Shown here in pieces: positions 1 to 7,600 of a stretch of DNA of 15,411 nt. Position numbers and translations under genes: made by a program. The notes under the pieces are model-generated. The model made no database searches and was not told where the DNA came from. It saw only the letters and a list, made by a program, of their open reading frames with translations. The DNA is taken from positions 1 to 15,411 of the forward strand of contig CAWEHT010000120.1 in assembly GCA_963808455.1 (NCBI GenBank), given 5' to 3'. Source of the DNA: CAWEHT01 sp963808455 (GTDB lineage: Bacteria; Chloroflexota; Anaerolineae; CG2-30-64-16). Within the stretch, counting starts at the first letter, position 1, and the number at the start of each line of letters is the position of its first letter.

Positions 1-2
1 AC

Positions 3-1148
3 ATGATCAAACCCGAGCTCCTCAAGTCATTCCCGGCCCGGCGCATCAAGCCGGTGGACGGCATGGCGGTCACAGCGCAGGTATGGGAAGAAGCGCACGA
101 ATATCACCGCCAGCAGCAGCGCTACCACGCCTTGCTTAGCCACCGGCCGGGCATCCTGGTCGGCCTGGAAGTGATCGCCAGCCAACCGCCCGGGACCGCA
201 GTTTACGTTCTGCCCGGCTTGGCTATTGGCCCAGAAGGCGATATCATTCTCCTCGGCGAGCCGACACCTTTCGACCTGGGCACGACGGCGGAAGGGTCCT
301 TTTGCCTCTACCTGACGTACAGCGAGAGCCGCCCCATGGCCATGGGCAGCAGCGACGAGGCCGACCAGCCTCTCTTCATCCGGGCCGAATTCGGCCTCGA
401 GGCGGGCCAGGCGCCTCCCGCGGCCGGCGGGTTGGAGCTGGCTCGCGTGCGCCGTAGCTCGCGCACGACGCCGATCGCCGACGCCCTGGACCCTGCCCAC
501 CCGGGCACCAACGCCATCGACCTGCGTTTCCGCCCGGAGTTGCCGGCAGGTCCCGTGCCTGCGGCCAGCATCGCCGTCAGCTACGTCGGTGGCAGCGACT
601 GCCCGCACGGCACCGGCCTGGACAACCTGGCGCGCTTTGCCCACCAGGGCAGTTTCGTGCGGGCGAGCGTGGACGACGCGGTCCCGCTCGACAGCGCTCT
701 CCTGTCATACACGCTGGTCTGCGTGGCCGGCCTGGGCGCTTTCGACCTGACTACGGGCCAGATGACCGCTCTCTACGATTATGTCCGCCAGGGCGGGACC
801 CTGTTCCTGGAAGCTTGCCGGCGCAACATGCCCGCCGGGGATGCGCCCGCGGACGCATCTTTCCGCAACCTGCTGGCAACCCTGGGGATCCCTACGAAGG
901 ACGTGCTGCCGGGCATGCCCCTTCTCGCCGAGCCGCATTTCTTCGCCGTGCCGCCGGCGGGGTTCGAGCCGGGGGTCACGCCTCAGGTAGCCCTGGGCGA
1001 TGGCGTGATCCACAGCACCGCCGATTATGGCTGTCTGTGGGCGGGCCAGAGCCGCGGCCGTGCCCCGGCCCGTGAGGAGATCCGTTCGGCCCTGGAGTGG
1101 GGCACCAATCTGCTGGCCTACGCCGTGGCCCGCCGGGCGAAAGCGTAG
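3..1148 (+). CDS. Beta-rich N-terminal domain fused to DUF4159-like domain
   Basis: This 381-aa protein has no visible signal peptide or membrane helix, so it is probably cytoplasmic. Residues about 15-110 carry a pattern with GILVGLEV at 50-57 and LPGLAI at 70-75, resembling the 'GLEV ... PGLAID' motif I associate with accessory proteins of phage-tail-like or contractile injection clusters; that link is from memory and weak. Residues about 208-376 match the DUF4159 layout (a Rossmann-like, class I amidotransferase-like fold without a known reaction): VDDAVPLDSALLSYTLV, a glycine turn VRQGGTLFLE at 261-270, a PHFFAV block, DGVIHSTADYGCLW near 333-346, and a closing WGTNLLAYAV at 366-375. No catalytic triad is evident. 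The ATG lies two bases from the window edge, so its RBS cannot be seen and the true start could be upstream. A 19-bp gap separates it from the methyltransferase, implying co-transcription. The DUF4159 call is fairly sure; function is unknown. Confidence 0.75.
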   Translation: MIKPELLKSFPARRIKPVDGMAVTAQVWEEAHEYHRQQQRYHALLSHRPGILVGLEVIASQPPGTAVYVLPGLAIGPEGDIILLGEPTPFDLGTTAEGSFCLYLTYSESRPMAMGSSDEADQPLFIRAEFGLEAGQAPPAAGGLELARVRRSSRTTPIADALDPAHPGTNAIDLRFRPELPAGPVPAASIAVSYVGGSDCPHGTGLDNLARFAHQGSFVRASVDDAVPLDSALLSYTLVCVAGLGAFDLTTGQMTALYDYVRQGGTLFLEACRRNMPAGDAPADASFRNLLATLGIPTKDVLPGMPLLAEPHFFAVPPAGFEPGVTPQVALGDGVIHSTADYGCLWAGQSRGRAPAREEIRSALEWGTNLLAYAVARRAKA

Positions 1149-1156
1149 AAAGGGGA
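1149..1156 (+). promoter_or_regulatory. Ribosome binding site supporting a TTG start
   Basis: AAAGGGGA lies directly after the stop codon of the upstream gene and 10 bp before TTG at 1167. There is no ATG nearby in that frame, so this purine run decides in favour of the TTG start for the methyltransferase. Confidence 0.7.
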
Positions 1157-1166
1157 CAAAGCGTCA

Positions 1167-2804
1167 TTGGCGACCATCGAGGGCTCGACAACCAACCAAT
1201 ATGACCAGGTGCCCTACCCCAGCCTTTCGTTTGGGTACACGCACCCGGATCACCTGGCAACGATCGGCCGGTTGCTTGGCTTGGAGCCGGCGGACGTGGA
1301 GCGATGCCGCGTGCTGGAGCTGGGCTGCGCCAGCGGCGGCAACCTGATCCCCATGGCCTACATGCTGCCGGGCAGCCAATTCCTGGGCATCGATCTCTCC
1401 CAGCGCGAGATTGCCGAAGGGCAGGCCGAAGTGGAGGAGCTGGCGCTGCCGAACGTCGTCCTCCGCCATGCCAATATCCTGGACGTAACGCCCGAGTGGG
1501 GCCGGTTTGACTACATCATCGTGCACGGCATCTATTCTTGGGTCCCTCCAGAGGTGCAGCAGAAGATCCTTGCTATCTGTCGCGCTAATCTGGCGCCGCA
1601 GGGCATTGCTTATGTCAGCTACAACACGCTGCCGGGCTGGCACATGCTGCATGTCGTGCGCGACCTGATGCTCTACGCCTCGGAGGGCATCGAAGACCCT
1701 TACGAGAAAGCGACGACTGCCGCCGCAGTGGTCGACTTCTATGCCAACGCCACGAGCGAGGATGGCGCCTACGGCTCCTTCTTGCGCTCGTATAACCAGA
1801 CCGTGCAGATGAAGCTGGACAGCACGAACGGCGGCCAGTACGCCTCTGTCCTGCACGACGAGCTCGAGGACATCAACGACCCGATCTACTTTCGCGACTT
1901 TGTGGCGCGTGCTGCCGCGCAAGGCCTGCAGTACATGTGCGACACAGATTTCTCGATCTCCACGGGCACCCGCATCTCTGACGACGTGTCGCTCAAGCTC
2001 GAGCAGATCACCGGCGGCGACCGGATTGCCCTGGAGCAGTACGCCGATTTCCTGGCCTGCCGGACCTTCCGGCGCAGCCTCCTGTGCCATCGCGAGGTGC
2101 AGATCAACGAGCGCCTCACGTCGGCGGCCATCATGCGCCTGCGAGCGGCCTCGGACGCGCGCCCGGTCTCTGACAAGCCTGACCTGTATGGGCCCTCGAC
2201 CGAGAAGTTCGAGACGCCCGATGACAAAGCTGCCGTCAGCACCAATCACCCGGTCTCCAAGCTGGCCATGAGGCTGCTGGCCGCCGCCTACCCTGACTCG
2301 ATCGCATTCGCCGGGCTGCTGGCCGGCGCTCGGGCGCACCTGGCCGCGCACCTCGCCGAGCAAGGTAGCGACGAGGGGGCCGAGCAGGAAGACGTTGACT
2401 CCGAGGCCCTGGCGGCTAATCTGTTGTCATCGTTCGGATACAGCCGGAACCTCATGGAGCTCCACGTCTGGGCCCCGCCCCTGGTGCGTACGCTGAGCGA
2501 ACGCCCGGAGGCCAGCCCCGTGGCGCGCTGCGAGGCCCGCCGTGGCGCCTGGGTCACCAACGTGCGTCACGAGCGCGTCCGCCTCGAGCCGCTCGATGCC
2601 TATTTGCTCACGCTCCTGGACGGCCGGCATGATCGCCAGGCGCTCCTGGATGCCGTCATCGCCGGGCCTGTCGCCGAAGGCCGCCTGGTGGCGCGCCGGG
2701 ATGGGCAGCCGGTCGATGATCCGGCCAGCGCCCGCCAGCTCCTGGCTCGTTCGATCGACGACCGGCTCGCCTGGCTGGCTCGCGCTTGTCTGTTGATTGC
2801 CTAG
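1167..2804 (+). CDS. PKMT-like SAM methyltransferase with regulatory domain
   Basis: A 545-aa class I SAM-dependent methyltransferase. The SAM-binding motif I is VLELGCASGGN (49-59), the motif II acidic residue is D76 in GIDLSQ, and FDYIIVHGIYSW near 113-124 forms the post-I region, followed by YVSYNTLPGW. Residues about 220-300 (YASVLHDELEDINDP, IYFRDFV, GLQYM) match the predicted methyltransferase regulatory domain (MethyTransf_Reg). The C-terminal part from about 430 (LVRTLSERPEASP, LEPLDAYLLTLLDG) resembles the winged-helix end of this family. Length and three-part order fit rickettsial PKMT1/PKMT2, which methylate lysines of the surface protein OmpB, so a protein substrate, possibly a product of this operon, is a reasonable inference. 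Start is TTG with a good RBS; no ATG alternative is near. The frame is intact. Family call is strong; substrate is unknown. Confidence 0.88.
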   Translation: MATIEGSTTNQYDQVPYPSLSFGYTHPDHLATIGRLLGLEPADVERCRVLELGCASGGNLIPMAYMLPGSQFLGIDLSQREIAEGQAEVEELALPNVVLRHANILDVTPEWGRFDYIIVHGIYSWVPPEVQQKILAICRANLAPQGIAYVSYNTLPGWHMLHVVRDLMLYASEGIEDPYEKATTAAAVVDFYANATSEDGAYGSFLRSYNQTVQMKLDSTNGGQYASVLHDELEDINDPIYFRDFVARAAAQGLQYMCDTDFSISTGTRISDDVSLKLEQITGGDRIALEQYADFLACRTFRRSLLCHREVQINERLTSAAIMRLRAASDARPVSDKPDLYGPSTEKFETPDDKAAVSTNHPVSKLAMRLLAAAYPDSIAFAGLLAGARAHLAAHLAEQGSDEGAEQEDVDSEALAANLLSSFGYSRNLMELHVWAPPLVRTLSERPEASPVARCEARRGAWVTNVRHERVRLEPLDAYLLTLLDGRHDRQALLDAVIAGPVAEGRLVARRDGQPVDDPASARQLLARSIDDRLAWLARACLLIA

Positions 2805-2825
2805 TTCTCTCGGAAGCAGGTGCCC

Positions 2826-3662
2826 ATGGACGCCATGAATCGCGTCGAGATCAGCGACAAAGACGGCTGGCGCAAAGAGTTCCCGCTCTCCAAGAGTCTG
2901 CTCTACGTCGGCAGCGGACCTGACGTCGATGTACGCCTCGATCCCAACCGCGGCGGGGGCGTCATGCCGCGCCATCTCCAGCTCGTCACGCTGCCCGGCA
3001 CCGGCAACTGCTATCTGGCCATCAATCTGGAAGTCGCCGAGATCAGCGTGGCCGGGAATCGCAAGCTCCCGCCCCACGGTGCCGTCGAGCTGGCCGATGG
3101 CGATTTCATCCGGCTCGGAGATTTCGTGCTGACCTTCAGGCTCACCAAGGCCGCCGAAGCCTACCCCAGGCCGCTGCCTGCGGCGGCCCAGGGGACAGCC
3201 AGCAGGGCCCAGGTGGCGGGCGATGATTCAGCTCCGGCCCCTGTCGTCTCGTCCCAGGCCGAAAGCGTCTCCAATATCATCGGGCTGACCCTTGCCTTCC
3301 GCCAGACCGACCTCGAGACCGATCATCCCATCGATGGCAGCGTCATCGTGCGCAACCAGGGCACCAGGCCCGGCGTGCAGTTCAGGCTCGAGCTCGAGGG
3401 CCTCCCGCCCGATCGCTACACGATTGGTCCCGGTCCCATCCTTTTCCCTAACGGGGAGAAGGAGGTGTATGTGCGCCTGATGCACCCGCTCGCGCCCACG
3501 CCCGAGGCCGGCGAGTGCAATATCAAGATCCGCGCCAGCGCGCCCGATGCCTACCCGGGCGAGAGCACGACCCTGACGCAGGTCATCCGCATCCAGCCTT
3601 TCTACAGCCACACGCTCCGGCTTTTGCCCGAGGGCATCACTCGCGGGGGAAGGGCCAGATGA
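2826..3662 (+). CDS. FHA domain protein with C-terminal Ig-like domain
   Basis: A soluble protein of about 278 aa. Residues about 5-110 form a forkhead-associated fold, ending in the typical GDFIRLGDFVLTFRL strands. FHA domains usually bind phosphothreonine through a Gly-Arg pair and a Ser-x-x-His motif. Here the Gly-Arg position reads GSGPD (Ser replaces Arg) and the second motif reads MPRHLQL (His kept, Ser lost), so phosphate recognition may be weak or absent. A linker of about 45 residues rich in Ala and Pro leads to an Ig-like domain (about 150-265) with VIVRNQG, LFPNGEKEVYVRL and AGECNIKIRASAP, similar to the Ig domain just after the FHA domain of the large membrane protein downstream. 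Start: GTG at 2820, ATG at 2826 and ATG at 2835 are possible; I prefer 2826, five bases after AGCAGG. It overlaps the next gene by ATGA. No signal peptide or membrane helix is seen. Confidence 0.8.
   Translation: MDAMNRVEISDKDGWRKEFPLSKSLLYVGSGPDVDVRLDPNRGGGVMPRHLQLVTLPGTGNCYLAINLEVAEISVAGNRKLPPHGAVELADGDFIRLGDFVLTFRLTKAAEAYPRPLPAAAQGTASRAQVAGDDSAPAPVVSSQAESVSNIIGLTLAFRQTDLETDHPIDGSVIVRNQGTRPGVQFRLELEGLPPDRYTIGPGPILFPNGEKEVYVRLMHPLAPTPEAGECNIKIRASAPDAYPGESTTLTQVIRIQPFYSHTLRLLPEGITRGGRAR
3645..3662 (+). promoter_or_regulatory. RBS and ATGA stop-start overlap (translational coupling)
   Basis: The purine run GGGGGAAGGG at 3645-3654 sits four bases before ATG at 3659. The TGA stop of the FHA gene is at 3660-3662, so start and stop share ATGA. 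This fixes the start of the next gene and implies coupled translation at a matched ratio. Confidence 0.75.
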
Positions 3663-4579
3663 ACTTGAGCATCCTCGACTGGGGCATCTATGCCTGGCCA
3701 CGCTGGGGGCTGTTGCTCTTTGCGCTGGGCTTCGTCCTGCTGGTCACCGTCCTGGTGCTGCGCTGGCTGGCGGCCTGGCAATTGCGCCGCCTCAAGGTGG
3801 AGATGGGCATCGAGGTCCGCAACCTTGGCAATGCCCGGTCGGCCTACGAGCTGACCTTGCAGGACGCCACTAACCTGATGTTCGCCTTCGTCGCGCCCGA
3901 TGGCACGCCGCTGGCAGAGCGGGAATATCAGGAACAGATCGAAGGGCCTGCACCGGCTGCCAGGCCCGCCAAACGCGCCCAGCCCGGCCGCTCGCTTGGC
4001 AGCGCCGTCGGCGACGTCGGCGGGCGCGGCCTCTCGATCGCCAGCTCGCTCGCCAATGTGTTCTATGCAATCGCCACCATCCTGCCCGCAAGCGTCAGTG
4101 GCATGTTCAGCGCGGGCGGAAGCACCATGGTCAACGCGACGTACAAGGCTGGCAAGGTCGTGCAGGTCCAGCAAGAAACCGGGCGGCTGCAAGGCGCCGC
4201 CACCGGCACCACTTACTACCGTGATCCCTGGCTCGATCCGAACACGCCGCACCCGGGCGAGGCGCCGACGACGGTGACCAACACCATCAGCCACATCTGG
4301 GCCGAGACGCCCATCGTGGCGCCAGGGGAGGCGCTGGGCGTTGGCCTTGTCCTCAGCCCGTTGCGCGCCATTCCAGGGGGCAGGCGCGCCATTACCGTCA
4401 TCTCGCGCGTGGCAGGGCTGCCCGGTGCCGAGCCGGTGACCACCGAGGGCAGCATCGAGATGGCGGACAAATCCTGGCTGCGACGCGTGGGCCCAAGGCT
4501 GGGTGTCGTGCTCGTGGCCGCCAGCATCCTGGTCTTGGCCACTTGGCTAGTCTTTGTCTATGTGCCAGTAAGCCGCTAA
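3659..4579 (+). CDS. Two-helix membrane protein with cytoplasmic Ig-like domain
   Basis: A 306-aa protein I cannot assign to a named family. Helix 1 spans about residues 17-39 (RWGLLLFALGFVLLV and on) and helix 2 about 282-301 (GVVLVAASILVLATWLVFVY). The Arg/Lys-rich stretches WQLRRLK after helix 1 and WLRRVGPRLG before helix 2 place the middle region in the cytoplasm by the positive-inside rule, leaving both ends outside. The middle starts with VEMGIEVRNLGNARSAYEL (47-65), an Ig-like opening resembling the neighbouring FHA-Ig proteins, and resumes with IVAPGEALGVGLVLSP. Between them lies a Gly/Ala/Ser-rich insertion with a hydrophobic patch at about 125-155, possibly membrane-associated, which would change the topology. 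The upstream reading frame is open back to 3515, but the ATGA overlap and strong RBS fix the start at 3659. By context it probably partners the FHA proteins on either side. Confidence 0.75.
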   Translation: MNLSILDWGIYAWPRWGLLLFALGFVLLVTVLVLRWLAAWQLRRLKVEMGIEVRNLGNARSAYELTLQDATNLMFAFVAPDGTPLAEREYQEQIEGPAPAARPAKRAQPGRSLGSAVGDVGGRGLSIASSLANVFYAIATILPASVSGMFSAGGSTMVNATYKAGKVVQVQQETGRLQGAATGTTYYRDPWLDPNTPHPGEAPTTVTNTISHIWAETPIVAPGEALGVGLVLSPLRAIPGGRRAITVISRVAGLPGAEPVTTEGSIEMADKSWLRRVGPRLGVVLVAASILVLATWLVFVYVPVSR

Positions 4580-4582
4580 GGA
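4578..4582 (+). promoter_or_regulatory. RBS for the membrane FHA gene (ATG 4588)
   Basis: AAGGA overlaps the stop codon of the two-helix protein and lies five bases before ATG at 4588. This points to 4588 as the intended start of the next gene, although the reading frame from this ATG is broken twice within 100 bp. Confidence 0.6.
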
Positions 4583-4587
4583 TCCAG

Positions 4588-4684
4588 ATGGCAAGAGATC
4601 AGCTCGAAGATCATCAGCCCTCAAGGCCGGATCGCTTTCTATGCGCTGGCGGACCGCGGTATCACGAATATCGGGCGCCATGCC
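4588..4684 (+). CDS. Frameshifted N-terminal half of FHA domain (gene 4588-8299)
   Basis: After ATG GCA at 4588 the sensible protein moves to the frame of 4595 onward, giving EISSKIISP, GRIAFYALAD and RGITNIGRH, the first half of an FHA domain with its Gly-Arg pair. That frame stops at TGA 4685, while the other half (PENDIVID onward) continues in a third frame. Removing one base near 4594 and one near 4682 gives a continuous FHA domain starting MAEISSK and reading IGRHPENDIVID across the second break. No start codon exists in the middle frame itself, because it follows directly from the stop at 4577-4579. Automated annotation would miss this segment and begin the gene too late, at 4641 or 4680. 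Confidence 0.65.
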
Positions 4685-7600
4685 TGAAAATGACATCGTC
4701 ATCGACAGCCCACAGGTGCCGCTCTTTTACGCCGTGCTCGACCACCGGACCCAGCCCTACCGCATCATGGTCCTGGCCTTTACCGGCGACACGGTCATCC
4801 AAAGCCAGGCCCAGGGAGACCGCCGCCCGGCCCGGCCCCAAATGCCCGTGGAGCTGTGCGCCTGGGACCAGGTCCAATTTGCCGGATTTACCCTGATCCT
4901 CGTCACAGAGACGGCGGCCGCGGGCATCCCCATCCCCTTGCCGGGGCTGCCGGGCGGGCCGCTGCCTTCGGGCGGCAACGGGAGCCTGCCGGCCGGGGCG
5001 CCAGGCGCCATCGCCCCGGCGGACGGCGGCGCACCACAGCCCGCCCTCCCGCTGCGCCGCGATTTCGTTCCCGAAGGGGCCGCGTTGGATCGAGCGTTCG
5101 CCGACGCGCGCGATGACCTGATCGTCGCCGATATCTCGGCCCGCGCCTGGACGGTGGAGGTCGAACAAACTGCCACATTCCACGTCACCGTGATCAACAA
5201 CGGCGGCCTCGTGGCGACCTTCAACGCCCGCGTGGACGGCATCAACCCGGCGTGGGTGATCATCTCGCCTGACCAGTTCAACCTCAACGAGCGGGCGCAG
5301 CAGGTGGTTACGATCTCGATGACCGCCCCGCGCGATACCCGCAGCTTCGCCGGCACCTACCCGCTGGCCGTGATCCTCACGTCACGGAACTATCCGAATC
5401 ACGAGGCCAGGCTGCGAGGCACGCTGACCCTCAATCAGTTCAACGCCTTCCAGCTGCAGGGGCCATCGCCGGCCAACCTGCAAGCCACGGAACGTCGCGA
5501 GGAACACGCGTACTACGCGCAGACCAACGTGCGGCTGATCAACCAGGGAAACGGGCGCACACGCTTCTTGCTTACGGCCGAAGACGATCGGCATGCCTGC
5601 ACTTTCGGTTTCATGTTGCCTGGCAGCGCGCCGCCCACTTTGCCAAAGCACGGATTGCTAGGTTCCCTGGCAGGTGCCAAGGCCCCGGCCGGCTTGCCAC
5701 TCCCCAAGCCGCCTGAAATGAAGCCCCCTGCCCCGGGTGCGCCACCTGCCAAAGGCGCCGCACCGAAGGCGGGCGGGCCGCCGGGCCTCGCAGCGCTCCA
5801 GACCAAGCCGCCGGAGGTCAAGCCGCCGGAGGTGCCCGGAGCCCCTGAGGTCAAGGCACCCGAAGTTAAGGCCCCAGAGGTCAAGGCGCCCGAAGCGAAA
5901 GCGCCCGCCGCCGGGGCGCCGGCCGACGAGCGTGGCCTTCCCCCGCCCCAGGTCCAGATCGAACTGGGCCCCGGCGAGGCCATCTGGCTGCCGGTCCGCG
6001 TCGTCCCGTTGCAGCGCCCCGGCTTCGGGCAGCGTGGCCCGCTCCATCGCTTCCGGGTCACCGGCTCCGTCATCACCGACAAGGGCAACCTCTACCCGCA
6101 AACCGTCGCCGGGCAGATATCGGTCACCCCGGTCGTCCGCCCGTGGATGGTCTTTCTGTCGCTCCTGATTTTGCTGGCCGTGCTGATTTTTCTCTTCAAG
6201 CCCAGCGGATTGCCGGCGCTGGCCGTCGATGGCTCTTCCCCGCAGGGGCACGACGCGACCATCCGCCCCGGACAGGCTGCGACCCTCCACTACGCCGCCC
6301 TGCGCTTCCCGCGCTTCGGGCCATCCGGCCTCCTCAACGCGTTCAACGGCCTGCTCGCGAAGCTGACGTTGGACCAGGCGTCCGATACTGCGGGCCCCTG
6401 GACGGCCGCCAAGCAGCCGGGCGACTTCGCCGGCGACACCGGCACGATGACCGTCAACCCGGCCACGCCCGGAATCTATTACTATCGACTGCGCTCGTGG
6501 AACATGCTTTCGCAGATCATCGCCGATTGGGCCGGCATCAGCCGCCCGCCCGTCTCGGTCACTGTGACCGAGATCCAGCCGAACATCGTCTCCTTCGGCG
6601 CCAGCAACGTCCAGCCCGACCGTGCCGACGCCGGCTCCTACACCATCTATCGCGGCGGCGAGATCATCGTCACCTGGCAGGTCGTTGATGCCGACAGCCT
6701 GGTGTTGGAGCACGACGGCGTGCCTGAAGCCATGAAGGATGCCGAGCTCAAGCAAGGCGGGCGCACCTACAGCCCAACCGCCGACACAAAGTACACCCTG
6801 ACGGCGGGCAACGCGAATTCGCGCCACGGCTCCGAGCAACGCACGCTCATCGTGACCGTCAAAGACCCGCCCGTGCCGCCCCCGGTGGTCGTGTCTTTTG
6901 ACGCCTCCCCCGGCTCCATCGTCGCCGGTCAGGCAGTCCATCTCGATTGGGAGACCACAGGCGCCGACTACGTGGATATCGAGCGCAGCACCGGCGACAA
7001 GGCCGGCGCCAGCCTGCCGGCTAAGGGCTCGCTGGACGACAAGCCGGCCGCCTCGACCACCTATCACCTGCGCGCCTACAAGAAGGTGGACAACGGCGCG
7101 GGCGCGACTTCGCTGGTGGAGAACAGCTCCCAGTACCGCGCCGTCGGCGTGGTCCAGCCGACACCTACGCCGCAGGCTCCGGTGATCCAGGACTTTTCGA
7201 GCCTCACCCCACTGGTCGTGGCCGGCCAGGGCCAAGTTCAGGTAGTCACCCTGACATGGCTCGTCGTCGGGCACACCACGGATATTCAGCTCACCAGCCC
7301 GACCAACCAGGGCTTCGTCGTCGACGCGCTTGCATCCACCGGCACCATCAGCGTGCCGGTCAGCACCAGCTCCGTGTTCGTTCTGACGGCCTCCAACGGT
7401 TCCACCGGCGGCGCCGCCGTCCAGACCATGAAGTCGCTGCAGATCGTGGCCAACACCGCGACGCCGACCCCCACCGAAACCCCGACGAGCACGGCCACGC
7501 CGACCGACACACCCACCCCGACCAACACGCCCGTGCCCACCAATACGCCCGTGCCCACCGGCACGCCCGTGCCCACCAACACGCCGTCGCCCACACCGGT

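Noticed and set aside
1164..2363. 399-aa open frame on the minus strand
   Set aside because: Antisense to the methyltransferase whose SAM and regulatory motifs are unambiguous; no motif or RBS in the reverse frame.
3515..3658. N-terminal extension of the two-helix protein
   Set aside because: It overlaps the Ig domain of the FHA gene by 144 bp. The RBS at 3645-3654 and ATGA overlap support ATG 3659.
4543..4896. 117-aa frame crossing the gene boundary at 4580
   Set aside because: It overlaps the last helix of one gene and the FHA domain of the next. Only its ATG at 4588 is meaningful, as the likely start of the membrane FHA gene.
7521..7592. Short regular repeats that could suggest a CRISPR array
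   Set aside because: Units are 18 bp, adjacent without spacers, and encode a Thr-Pro spacer in frame.
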